Shown here: piece after piece, positions 56,646 to 64,000 of the stretch
Layout: the number at the start of each line of letters is the position of its first letter
Numbering within the stretch: position 1 is the first letter of the stretch
Position numbers and translations under genes: made by a program
Origin: Mojavia pulchra JT2-VF2
Lineage (GTDB): Bacteria > Cyanobacteriota > Cyanobacteriia > Cyanobacteriales > Nostocaceae
DNA length: 64,000 nucleotides
NCBI GenBank assembly: GCA_019359325.1
Contig: JAHHHN010000011.1
Location: forward strand, 62,001 to 126,000
Direction of reading: 5' to 3'
The notes under the pieces: model-generated
The model's database searches: none
What the model was told of the DNA's origin: nothing
What the model saw: the letters and a program-made list of their open reading frames with translations, nothing else

Positions 56646-57002
56646 TTAAGCATCTTTGGTAAAGGAGCGCTCATTCATGGCTTGCGGTGAACTGCCATTC
56701 ACATTTCCGAGCTGCTTGCGTACATCATCTATTGTGGCATTGAGTTGGGCAATTTTATCTTCTAGCGATCGCCGTGCCGTTTCCATTTCCATGCTTTGAT
56801 TTTCGGAGGCTTTCATCTGACGTCGCTTCGCTGATATTCTCTTGCCTTCATCTGAGTTATTAGTCAGTTCTGTCTCCTCATCTGCTAATAATTCTGAATC
56901 ATCGCGTCGGGAAGCAATCAAGGCACCTAGTACGCCCCCCACAACACTACCAAAAACTGCCCCTGCTAAAAAACCACTGGCAAAACCATCACGCTGACTC
57001 AT
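56646..57002 (-). CDS. YtxH-like small protein with glycine-rich membrane helix
   Basis: This 118-residue protein starts GFASGFLAGAVFGSVVGGVLGALIASRRD, a Gly-rich single hydrophobic helix of the YtxH/general-stress type. An acidic linker and a coiled coil RRSLEDKIAQLNATIDDVRKQLG follow. It is probably anchored in the membrane with the coiled coil in the cytoplasm. The function is unknown; homologues are frequent in cyanobacteria. It lies 77 bp downstream of upp. Confidence 0.8.
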   Translation of the reverse strand: MSQRDGFASGFLAGAVFGSVVGGVLGALIASRRDDSELLADEETELTNNSDEGKRISAKRRQMKASENQSMEMETARRSLEDKIAQLNATIDDVRKQLGNVNGSSPQAMNERSFTKDA

Positions 57003-57078
57003 ATCCTTAACCGCCTTGAAGAAACTTGGTGACTTTTACACTAGTTAAGTTATTTTTCTGCTCTAGCTGCATACTAGC

Positions 57079-57729
57079 TTAAGTCCCAAAGGTGCGATCG
57101 CCTGCATCTCCCAATCCCGGTACAATATACCCCTGGTTGTTGACTATTTCGTCGATAGTAGCAGTGTAAATAATTAAACCTGGATAAGCAGCACTCAGTT
57201 TTTGTAAAGCTGGTGGAGCTGCTACTACACATACAATTCGTGTCAAGGCTGGGTCAACACCCCGCTGTGTCAATTCTGCCATTGCTGTCATTATTGATCC
57301 TCCCGTTGCTAACATTGGATCGGTAATTAACACTCTAGTTTGCGAATCAAATTTTTCTGGCAATTTGTTCAGGTAACACGAAGGTTGTAGTGTTTCTTCA
57401 TTTCGCACTAAACCAAGATGGTAAATCGAGGCTAAGGGCAGCAAAGTTTGCGCTCCCTCTAATAATCCTAATCCTGCCCGTAGAATCGGCACAACTGCCA
57501 CAGGCACTTGTGGATCAATCAACGTTGCAGGAGCAGAATCTAAGGGACTCTGCACAGTTGTCTCTTGAGTTGGTAACCACTCTCGTGACGCTTCATAAGT
57601 CAACCATCTCCCCAACTCAACCATGGCACTACGAAATAAAACTGAAGGTGTGCCAGCATCACGAGCAACTGCCAGCCAATGCTTGATTAGGGGATGGGGT
57701 GGAACATAAACACGCAGTTGTAGCGTCAT
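57079..57729 (-). CDS. upp: Uracil phosphoribosyltransferase
   Basis: This salvage enzyme makes UMP from uracil and PRPP. The 216-residue protein shows the PRPP-binding loop VLITDPMLATGGSIMTAM, the PVAVVPILRAGLGLLEG block, and the C-terminal uracil-binding IVPGLGDAGDRTFGT. Length is normal. It stands first in a minus-strand group followed by the YtxH-like gene. Confidence 0.97.
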   Translation of the reverse strand: MTLQLRVYVPPHPLIKHWLAVARDAGTPSVLFRSAMVELGRWLTYEASREWLPTQETTVQSPLDSAPATLIDPQVPVAVVPILRAGLGLLEGAQTLLPLASIYHLGLVRNEETLQPSCYLNKLPEKFDSQTRVLITDPMLATGGSIMTAMAELTQRGVDPALTRIVCVVAAPPALQKLSAAYPGLIIYTATIDEIVNNQGYIVPGLGDAGDRTFGT

Positions 57730-57817
57730 AGCCAGAATTAGGCAATTTTTTATTATATAAGAACTGAAACATCATAATACTCTTTCCTGCCTACGACTGA
57801 CAGCGAAAATCACTCAT

Positions 57818-58033
57818 CTAAAAATTATTGATAATTACTTTCATTAATAGTTGACATCTATTCTCAACCAAGGTTATATTGTTATCCAGTGTTCTCCTCT
57901 CTTTAAGGATCGGCAGACGGGATTGGCCAGCAGTAGCAGGCTTGTCCCTCTTTTTTTGGGTAGAAACGAACAAATCTAAAATAGAAAAGCTGAATTTCAT
58001 AGGAATTTCGCCTATTGAATTTATATAAACCAA
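57818..58033 (-). CDS. Doubtful small frame facing away from crtH
   Basis: The minus-strand frame encodes 71 residues, or 60 from the internal ATG 58000 (MKFSFSILDLFVSTQKKRDKP...). It has a hydrophobic start and then basic polar sequence. No family is recognised, no good ribosome binding site is seen and the gene could be chance. It is mentioned because it begins only 30 bp from the palindrome described upstream of crtH, and would be the divergent neighbour regulated by it. Confidence 0.3.
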   Translation of the reverse strand: MVYINSIGEIPMKFSFSILDLFVSTQKKRDKPATAGQSRLPILKERRTLDNNITLVENRCQLLMKVIINNF

Positions 58034-58062
58034 ATCTGCAACAGCAATTACGCATTATTTTA

Positions 58063-58094
58063 ATAATAAATGTAATCTAGATTACATTTATTAT
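58063..58094. promoter_or_regulatory. Perfect 32-bp palindrome with ideal NtcA-type core
   Basis: The arms 58063-58078 and 58079-58094 are exact reverse complements. The centre holds TGTAATCTAGATTACA at 58071-58086, which is TGTA-N8-TACA, the consensus for the nitrogen regulator NtcA. A TATAAT lies at 58094-58099, and a TTGACA follows at 58112-58117. The spacing of 8 bp to TATAAT is shorter than usual for NtcA-activated promoters (about 22), so if used it may repress, or activate another start. It lies 105 bp upstream of crtH. Confidence 0.55.
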
Positions 58095-58198
58095 ATAATT
58101 TTATGCAAGTCTTGACATCTGCTTTTAATTGCTGAATTTGCATCAATCAAAGTTACCAGTATGCTGACAAAGATTAAGCTTTTTAATTTTTAATTGTT

Positions 58199-59701
58199 AT
58201 GTCTCCTAATTCCCTATTTGATGTGATTGTCATTGGCTCTGGAATTGGTGGGTTGGTGACAGCAACCCAACTGGCAGCAAAGAAAGCTAAAGTGCTGGTA
58301 TTAGAAAGTTATCTAATACCAGGTGGTAGTGCTGGCTACTTTGAACGTCAAGGCTATCGCTTTGATGTGGGAGCATCAATGATTTTTGGGTTGGGGCATC
58401 TAGGCACAACTAATTTACTTACCCGTGCCTTTGACGCTGTTAACGTCAACCTAGAGACAATTACCGATCCTGTGCAGATTCACTATCATCTGCCCAACGG
58501 CTTTGAGCTTAAAGTTGACCGAGTTTATGAAAAATTTTTGCAAAATCTTACTGCTAATTTTCGCCATGAAGAACAAGGTATTCGTCACTTTTATGACGAA
58601 TGCTGGAAAGTATTTCATTGCCTTAACAGTATGGATTTGCTGTCATTGGAAGAACCTCGGTATCTGATGCAGACATTTTTCCAGCATCCTTTAGCTTGTC
58701 TTGGTTTAGTAAAGTATTTGCCTCAAAATGTTGGGGATGTGGCAAAACGCTACATCAAAGATCCCCAGTTATTAAAATTCATTGATATGGAGTGCTATTG
58801 CTGGTCGGTAGTTCCAGCTAACATGACACCAATGATTAATGCTGGAATGGTATTTTCTGATAGGCACTATGGCGGAGTTAATTACCCAAAAGGCGGAGTT
58901 GGAAGAATTGCTCAAACACTGGTAGCAGGACTAGAAAAGGCTGGAGGTCAAATTCAGTATCAAGCTAGAGTTACAAAGATTATTACAGAACGAGGGCAAG
59001 CCGTAGGCGTGCAACTGGCTAATGGTAAAGTCTATCGGGGTAAACGCATAGTTTCTAATGCTACACGTTGGGATACATTTGAAAAATTGTTACCTGTGGA
59101 AGCAATGCCACGTAATGAGAAAAACTGGCAACAGAGTTATCAAAAATCACCCAGTTTTCTAAGTTTACATATGGGGGTAGAGGAGTCAGTTTTGCCTAAG
59201 GGGACGGAGTGCCATCATATTTTGCTGGAAGATTGGCAGCAAATGGCAGCAACCGAAGGCACAGTTTTTGTTTCAATTCCCACTTTGCTTGACCCAGATT
59301 TAGCACCAGCAGGATATCACATCATTCATGCCTTCACGCCTGATTGGATAGATAATTGGCTGGGGCTTACCGAGAGTGAGTACGAAGCACGTAAAGAAGC
59401 AACAGCATGGCGAATTATTGACCGACTAGAGAAGATTTTTCCGGGTTTAGATGCTGCATTGGATTATTTAGAGGTAGGGACACCTCGCACCCATCGCCGC
59501 TTTTTGGGGCGACAAGATGGCACTTATGGGCCAATTCCTCGGCGTAAGTTGCGGGGGTTGTTGGGGATGCCGTTTAATCGCACGGCGATTCCAGGATTGT
59601 ATTGTGTAGGAGATAGTACCTTTCCCGGCCAGGGATTGAACGCGGTAGCATTTTCCGGGTTTGCCTGTGCCCACAGAATTGCTGTAGATTTGGGCTTGTA
59701 G
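58199..59701 (+). CDS. crtH: Carotenoid cis-trans isomerase (prolycopene isomerase)
   Basis: This flavoprotein converts poly-cis-lycopene to all-trans lycopene in carotenoid synthesis. The 500-residue protein has the N-terminal FAD motif DVIVIGSGIGGLVTATQLAA followed by ESYLIPGGSAGYFERQGYRFDVGAS. The C-terminal FAD-binding part is PGLYCVGDSTFPGQGLNAVAFSG. Length and sequence match CrtH/CRTISO rather than CrtI or CrtO. It is preceded by the palindromic NtcA-like site. Confidence 0.95.
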   Translation: MSPNSLFDVIVIGSGIGGLVTATQLAAKKAKVLVLESYLIPGGSAGYFERQGYRFDVGASMIFGLGHLGTTNLLTRAFDAVNVNLETITDPVQIHYHLPNGFELKVDRVYEKFLQNLTANFRHEEQGIRHFYDECWKVFHCLNSMDLLSLEEPRYLMQTFFQHPLACLGLVKYLPQNVGDVAKRYIKDPQLLKFIDMECYCWSVVPANMTPMINAGMVFSDRHYGGVNYPKGGVGRIAQTLVAGLEKAGGQIQYQARVTKIITERGQAVGVQLANGKVYRGKRIVSNATRWDTFEKLLPVEAMPRNEKNWQQSYQKSPSFLSLHMGVEESVLPKGTECHHILLEDWQQMAATEGTVFVSIPTLLDPDLAPAGYHIIHAFTPDWIDNWLGLTESEYEARKEATAWRIIDRLEKIFPGLDAALDYLEVGTPRTHRRFLGRQDGTYGPIPRRKLRGLLGMPFNRTAIPGLYCVGDSTFPGQGLNAVAFSGFACAHRIAVDLGL

Positions 59702-59714
59702 ATTATGCTCATTT

Positions 59715-60233
59715 TCAAAAGAACATAATCCAGAGTATAAAAAGGTTAAGTAAGTTCAGTAGCAGTCCCACAATGACTTTCCATCGTCTATTTTGACTAA
59801 TGCGGCGACGGCGGGAAACTAGTAGACGCACCAACAGCCACAGCGAATATAGTTGAAAGGGTAGAAAAATCAGAATTAAACCAATGACGGCAGATCGAAA
59901 TGCTCTATCTGCTGTTTTATCTGCCGATGAAACTTTTACTATATTATCTTCATCTTCTTGAAGAAACAACTGTTCTGCTGTACTTTCATCAGCCTCAGAA
60001 ACAGGTTGATTATCCAAGTTGCCTGATTCCAGAATGGACTTAGCTAGGGCTGCGTCTGATTCATGAACTTGTAATTTAATCCAGCCTACCGCTACAGTGA
60101 GATGCCAAGCCAAATCTACAGTAGACTCGTTAGCTAAATAAGACCTGATACCTTCAGCGTCTAGAAGCTGCTTTGCCAAGTTAGCCTCAATAGAGTTGTT
60201 AAAGGTGGCTACTGTCACAAAATGATTAGCCAT
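59715..60233 (-). CDS. DUF2007 domain membrane protein
   Basis: This 172-residue protein has an N-terminal DUF2007 domain (FVTVATFNNSIEANLAKQLLDAEGIRSYLANE, then GWIKLQVHESDAALAKSIL), a small PII-like ferredoxin fold. An acidic linker and two hydrophobic helices follow (AVIGLILIFLPFQLYSLWLL and VGLLLNLLNLFILWIMF). The function of the domain is unknown; a signalling role is assumed. It converges with crtH (13-bp gap). Confidence 0.88.
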   Translation of the reverse strand: MANHFVTVATFNNSIEANLAKQLLDAEGIRSYLANESTVDLAWHLTVAVGWIKLQVHESDAALAKSILESGNLDNQPVSEADESTAEQLFLQEDEDNIVKVSSADKTADRAFRSAVIGLILIFLPFQLYSLWLLVRLLVSRRRRISQNRRWKVIVGLLLNLLNLFILWIMFF

Positions 60234-60412
60234 AAGTTTCAGCTAAATTTTTCCGGAAATTGCGATCGCCTACTTAGTTACTTCTAGCTCATGCCAAGTT
60301 TGCAACACAATAAATTGAGATATCTATAGATCAATAACTATATATATATGATTTATTATTTATCGGTGAAAATTTACAGCAGTTGCCAACTTAGTAAAGG
60401 ATAGTAACAGCA

Positions 60413-61276
60413 ATGGGTGAAATAATTAATAGTGCTGTCAACGGCGATCGCATAAATTATTTTGTACATATTCAAGAAATTTATCCTCCCTTAGGCGCTT
60501 ACATTACTCTTTATATGCTGGAAAGCTTTGGCACTACAGTTAAGATAAAGAGCCAATATCAAGCCCAAGAAATAAAGATACAAATTTGGACAAATGCCTT
60601 AAATAAATTTAACAGTGAAGGTTTTTGGCACGCTATAGACTTAGACTACCAATCCCAAGAAGAAAAAGATACATATATTTTCCAAGGTTCATTTCTGCCT
60701 ACCAGTCCAGGACAGTATCAATTTACTTACAGAATCGGGCTGAATCATGGTGATGAACAATGGCAATGGGCAGGAAGCTTTGGAGAAAATGGCTATCTCG
60801 TAGTTGAACCTCCATCTCCTACTATGACATGGACACAAGGAGCAAACCATGTTGAGTTTTTGCCTGGGGTTTATGTTGGTAACTTAATAGCAGCTTCTCA
60901 AGCGGAACAGTTGCAATTTGATGCGGTGTTAAACTTAGCCTCTGAATTTACTTTAGCTTTTGCATCTACTGCTAATCTTAATTATAAAAAGATTGGTTTA
61001 ACAGATGGAGCGCACAATTCTATATCTGATTATGCGTTGTTAGAATCTATTAACTGGATAGAAAAACAAGTTAAGCAAGGGAAGAAAGTTTTAGTCAATT
61101 GTCGAGCCGGGATTGGTAGAAGCGGCTCTGTTAGTATTGCCTATTGCTTCTACAAAAATCCTACTTGGATTTACCAGCAAACTCTAGAATATATGTGGAG
61201 CAAGAAAGCAGATATTTATCCTCACAAACATCTCCAAGAAAGCTTGGAAAGTCTATTTCCCCGCAGTAACTTGTAA
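60413..61276 (+). CDS. Dual-specificity phosphatase with glucan-phosphatase signature and N-terminal beta domain
   Basis: This 287-residue protein has two parts. Residues 40-133 look like a beta-sandwich of carbohydrate-enzyme type (KIQIWTNAL..., FWHAIDL, IFQGSFLPTSPGQYQFTYRIG, WQWAGSFGENGYLVV). Residues 145-285 are a DSP phosphatase (GVYVGNLIAAS, FDAVLNLASE, KIGLTDGAHNSISDYALL with general acid candidates Asp198/Asp206). The loop is VNCRAGIGRSGSV: Cys230 to Arg236. This fits the CxAGxGR signature known for glucan phosphatases (laforin, SEX4, LSF2). The usual His before Cys is Asn229. It may dephosphorylate glycogen; that is inference. A terminator lies 82 bp downstream. Confidence 0.85.
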   Translation: MGEIINSAVNGDRINYFVHIQEIYPPLGAYITLYMLESFGTTVKIKSQYQAQEIKIQIWTNALNKFNSEGFWHAIDLDYQSQEEKDTYIFQGSFLPTSPGQYQFTYRIGLNHGDEQWQWAGSFGENGYLVVEPPSPTMTWTQGANHVEFLPGVYVGNLIAASQAEQLQFDAVLNLASEFTLAFASTANLNYKKIGLTDGAHNSISDYALLESINWIEKQVKQGKKVLVNCRAGIGRSGSVSIAYCFYKNPTWIYQQTLEYMWSKKADIYPHKHLQESLESLFPRSNL

Positions 61277-61357
61277 GTGAAGATTCAGATGTATCTGGTG
61301 TTGAAGAAGGCAGAAAAAAGTGCAGGCTTGAGGTTTCCCCAAGTAGAGTAACTCCAA

Positions 61358-61391
61358 AGAGGCAGAAGGAATACTGCCCTCTACCTTTTTT
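61358..61391 (+). terminator. Intrinsic terminator after the phosphatase gene
   Basis: The stem AGAGGCAG/CTGCCCTCT (one bulged C) has an 8-base loop and is followed by ACC and TTTTTT. An alternative pairing GTAGAG (about 61343-61348) with CTCTAC (61379-61384) overlaps it. Confidence 0.75.
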
Positions 61392-61512
61392 GATAATATT
61401 GTATGGAGTTAAGCTTATACAAATTCAAATAATGTTTACGACACATAAATTAATCGTAAGCACAACATTGTTCCCTACCCATCTGTCGCATTCTTTTTTT
61501 AAATTGGTTAAA

Positions 61513-62682
61513 TTAAATCAATTTAATTCTATTAGCTGCTCTAGTAGCCTTTTCCCTGGCTTCTTGTACATTTAGCCCTTTAGCCAAAGCTACTCCCATT
61601 CTGCGATAAGGATGGGCAGTTGGTTTACCAAATAATCTGATATCTACATCTTTTTCAGATAAAGCATCTGCTACACCTGCAAATGCAATAGAATCTGATT
61701 TTTCTGAAGCTAAAATTACGGCACTAGCTGATGGGCCGAATTGTTCTATATTAGGAATAGGCAAGCCTAAAATAGCTCTTAAGTGTAATTCAAATTCGTT
61801 GAGATTTTGAGATATTAATGTCACCATTCCTGTATCGTGGGGTCTGGGTGATAGTTCCGAAAAAATAACTTCGTCTTTGGTAATAAAAAACTCCACGCCA
61901 AAAATTCCAGCTCCACCCAAAGCATCGGTAACTTTTTTAGCAATTTCTTGAGATTTTAATATCTTATCTTCTCCAATTTCTGCTGGTTGCCAAGACTCTT
62001 GATAATCTCCTCTTTCTTGGCGATGGCCAATAGGAGAACAGAAAATTGTTGGTGCATTCCACTGCTTAATTGTCAGTAGAGTTATCTCAATTTCAAAGTT
62101 AATAAATTCCTCAACAATTACCTTTTGGGTATCACCACGAGAATTTGCGATCGCATAATTCCAAGCTGTCTCAACTTCACTTTTACTTTGCACTACAGAC
62201 TGACCTTTACCAGAAGATGACATGACAGGCTTAACAACATTAGGAAACCCAATATCATTAGAAACTGCTATTAGCTCTTCCAAAGTTTTGGCATAACCAT
62301 ATTTAGCGGTTCTAATGCCTAATTCCTTATGCGCTAATTCCCTAATTCTGTCACGATTCATGGTGTAATTCGTAGCCGCCGCCGTAGGAATAACTTTAAT
62401 CCCACGCTGCTCAAATTCCACAAGTTTTTCTGTTCTAATTGCTTCTATTTCCGGTATTATAAAATCAGGTTTATGTTTGCCAACAATAGTTTCTAAATCA
62501 TCGCCACTGAGCATAGAAATTACTTCCGAGCAGTCAGCAACTTGCATAGCCGGAGCATTTGCATAGCGATCAACAGCAATTATATAATTACCAAGGCGTT
62601 GAGCTGCAATCACAAATTCTTTGCCGAGTTCCCCCGAACCCAGCAACATCAATTTTTGGGGTAACTTAATTGAATTATTCAT
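61513..62682 (-). CDS. purT: Formate-dependent phosphoribosylglycinamide formyltransferase
   Basis: This enzyme makes formyl-GAR from GAR, formate and ATP in purine synthesis. The 389-residue ATP-grasp enzyme starts LPQKLMLLGSGELGKEFVIAAQRLG. It has MNRDRIRELAHKELGIRTAKY, the ATP loop VVKPVMSSSGKGQSVV, VEEFINFEIEIT and the C-terminal RPHDTGMVTLISQ with metal Glu in VIFSELSPRPHD. Length is normal. Its start is ATG 62682; the pentapeptide gene lies 49 bp upstream on the same strand. Confidence 0.97.
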   Translation of the reverse strand: MNNSIKLPQKLMLLGSGELGKEFVIAAQRLGNYIIAVDRYANAPAMQVADCSEVISMLSGDDLETIVGKHKPDFIIPEIEAIRTEKLVEFEQRGIKVIPTAAATNYTMNRDRIRELAHKELGIRTAKYGYAKTLEELIAVSNDIGFPNVVKPVMSSSGKGQSVVQSKSEVETAWNYAIANSRGDTQKVIVEEFINFEIEITLLTIKQWNAPTIFCSPIGHRQERGDYQESWQPAEIGEDKILKSQEIAKKVTDALGGAGIFGVEFFITKDEVIFSELSPRPHDTGMVTLISQNLNEFELHLRAILGLPIPNIEQFGPSASAVILASEKSDSIAFAGVADALSEKDVDIRLFGKPTAHPYRRMGVALAKGLNVQEAREKATRAANRIKLI

Positions 62683-62731
62683 AAATTTATCCAGACTAAA
62701 TTATTAACCAAAATTTTATATTATTTGGCGT

Positions 62732-63229
62732 TTAATTATCATCTTTTAAACTGCTAAACCTAGCTCCGCGTATTTGTAAATCTTTACGTTGTAGGTTAGA
62801 TAAACCAGTACCTGTACCAAACTCACATCCCTCTACTAGTGCATCTAACCAAATAGTCTGGTTCAGGGTTGCACCTGTTAAGTCTGCATTTATCAAGTCG
62901 GCTTTTGTAAAGTTGGCAAATATGAGGTCTGCATTTACTAAACTACTGCCTTGCAGGTTTGCACCTGATAGGTTACCTCGAATAAAGTTTACTCCATCTA
63001 ATTTTAAATCGGATAAATCTGCACTGCTTAAATTCGGAAACTTTAGCTGACTAGGCTTTTCCAAAAACCGCATTATACAAATTATATTCGCATCATTGAG
63101 ACGCATTTTAGTTAAAAAATCATAACGAGCTATACCAAGTTCTTGGAGAATTTCTAGACGTTGTACTTTGGTTTGTTCTAAAAAATGAATAGCGTTATGA
63201 CGAAGATTTTGAGTTGGGTTATTTAACAT
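62732..63229 (-). CDS. Pentapeptide repeat protein
   Basis: This 165-residue protein has an N-terminal helical region ([28 protein letters not shown]). About eight to ten pentapeptide units of the A(D/N)LxX type follow ([51 protein letters not shown]), forming a right-handed beta-helix. Cyanobacteria hold many such proteins; the function is unknown. It could be in one transcript with purT. Confidence 0.93.
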   Translation of the reverse strand: MLNNPTQNLRHNAIHFLEQTKVQRLEILQELGIARYDFLTKMRLNDANIICIMRFLEKPSQLKFPNLSSADLSDLKLDGVNFIRGNLSGANLQGSSLVNADLIFANFTKADLINADLTGATLNQTIWLDALVEGCEFGTGTGLSNLQRKDLQIRGARFSSLKDDN

Positions 63230-63449
63230 AATAAAATCAAAATATAATTAATATATTTTAATCTTAATTATGCAACATTACTATTTATTTTTTCAATTAT
63301 TTAGATAAAGGTTTTGAATCGGGCGATTGCAGTTGAGTAAGATAGCGTAAACTTTTATCAGAACTGAACAAACAGTAACACAGGGTAATTACATCTTAAT
63401 CTTCAGCCGAACTATAATCTGTTCAAAATCGAGAGTTTATTATTTTTCT

Positions 63450-63669
63450 ATGCTAACGCTTGAGCAAATTAAATCTGCTATTCTTCAACTTCCACCTGAT
63501 GAGTTTCAAAAATTCCTAGAATTGTTTTCTGATCTTGATTACCAGCGATGGGATGATCAATTAGAGAGATATTGCTGATGGTAAATTAGAAGCTTTAGCA
63601 CAGGAGGCGATCGCTGCTCTATCTGTGGCTACTAACATTAACATTAATTTAAGATTCAATCTCAGCTAA
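63450..63669 (+). pseudogene. Frameshifted small antitoxin-like gene
   Basis: The frame from ATG 63450 encodes MLTLEQIKSAILQLPPDEFQ, KFLELFSDLDYQRWDDQLER and then reads YC-stop at 63576-63578. In the next frame the sequence continues DIADGKLEALAQEAIAAL, which is the usual ending of this small family (WDxQ-E-DI-xGKL-AL). Joining needs one inserted base about 63567-63570. Such proteins often precede RelE/ParE-type toxins in cyanobacteria, but no toxin follows here. It overlaps the end of the ABC-F gene on the other strand. Confidence 0.7.
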
Positions 63670-64000
63670 TTCCAACCACCTCTCAGTCGCCGTATCAATA
63701 GCTTGCTTAAGCGCTTCCACCTGCTCGTACAATTTTTGTACTTGAGTATAATTCCCTGGCGTAACATTCAATAAAGCTTTTTCTGCTTCTGCTTTCTCAG
63801 CCTCTAACTGAGCAATTTTACCTTCCAACTGCTCAAATTCTCGCTTTTCCCAAGTTGAGAGCCTGTTCCGCTTTTTATTATCTGATTCTTTAGGTAGGGA
63901 TGCAGTTTTTTCTACTTCTACCTTGATAGCTTTTTCTTGATTAACAGTTTCTTGCTGTGCCGCTTCTTCAGCTTTTTTATAGTCAAGATAAACTGAGTAA
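63649..64000 (-). CDS. ABC-F family ATPase (Uup-like), C-terminal part, cut by window edge
   Basis: The last 116 residues of a protein end in a coiled-coil domain: RLSTWEKREFEQLEGKIAQLEAEKAEAEKALLN, NYTQVQKLYEQVEALKQAIDTATERWLELAEIES. The start of the visible part (YSVYLDYKKAEEAA) and a Lys/Glu linker match the C-terminal domain of Uup-type ABC-F proteins, which act at the ribosome or on DNA. The two ATPase domains lie outside the window. Confidence 0.85.
   Translation of the reverse strand, partial: YSVYLDYKKAEEAAQQETVNQEKAIKVEVEKTASLPKESDNKKRNRLSTWEKREFEQLEGKIAQLEAEKAEAEKALLNVTPGNYTQVQKLYEQVEALKQAIDTATERWLELAEIES

Noticed and set aside
61277-61357. Possible small RNA upstream of the terminator at 61358
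   Set aside because: The terminator is explained by the phosphatase gene ending at 61276; no separate promoter or conserved RNA structure could be recognised.

Overview
This window looks like chromosomal DNA of a filamentous cyanobacterium, most likely of the Nostoc/Anabaena type. The evidence is the psaA-psaB pair (photosystem I core), a high-light-inducible protein, crtH, a CYP120-like P450 and many small proteins of cyanobacterial type. The octamer GCGATCGC (HIP1) is dense throughout, and the spacers carry tandem heptamer-like repeats (CTCAGCA/CTCAGTA type), which are typical of Nostocales. Most of the window is housekeeping chromosome with loosely packed, mixed-strand genes and short operons. 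I saw no phage, plasmid backbone, CRISPR array, rRNA or tRNA.

Layout. 0-1.4 kb: the edge of cynS (cyanase), a DUF433 antitoxin-like gene with a damaged 5' end, and a frameshifted membrane protein with a duplicated domain. 1.4-6.1 kb: psaA then psaB on the minus strand. 6.6-12.7 kb: a Pro-rich repeat lipoprotein, glutaminase, a SIMPL lipoprotein, a thioredoxin-NHL protein, and KGK and DUF952 proteins. 12.8-14.3 kb: an AtzG/AtzE-type amidohydrolase pair. 14.5-20.9 kb: an alpha/beta hydrolase, two acetyltransferases, a broken 2-oxoglutarate/Fe oxygenase followed by an intact FAD oxidoreductase, and a CYP120-like P450 with a membrane partner gene. 21-26.9 kb: ilvD, a WD40 protein, hli and ald. 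26.9-28.1 kb: a MITE-like element, then a VapBC-type locus whose antitoxin has a nonsense codon. 28.4-34.7 kb: an MFS transporter, accD, pilD, leuB and a PIN toxin/partner locus. 34.7-40.8 kb: EcsC, an ABC exporter pair and a three-gene osmoprotectant (Opu/Yeh-type) ABC importer. 41-50 kb: gamma-glutamyltransferase with an insertion, an aldo/keto reductase, an EF-hand-like lipoprotein, a hydrolase and aroE. 49-54.8 kb: two adjacent sensor kinases. The first has an ethylene-receptor-type membrane domain and eight PAS domains; the second is a receiver-PAS-kinase hybrid. 54.9-64 kb: small conserved proteins, upp, crtH, a DUF2007 protein, a phosphatase with glucan-phosphatase hallmarks, purT, a pentapeptide protein, a frameshifted antitoxin-like gene and the 3' end of an ABC-F ATPase gene.

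How the genes work together. psaA/psaB, hli and crtH serve the photosynthetic apparatus. ilvD, leuB, ald, glsA, aroE, accD, purT and upp cover amino acid, fatty acid and nucleotide metabolism. The most interesting items are the laforin/SEX4-like phosphatase at 60.4 kb, the ethylene-receptor-like kinase at 50.6-54.8 kb, a perfect 32-bp palindrome containing an ideal NtcA-type core upstream of crtH, and a set of damaged or unusual toxin-antitoxin loci. All calls are by reading alone; no database search was run.
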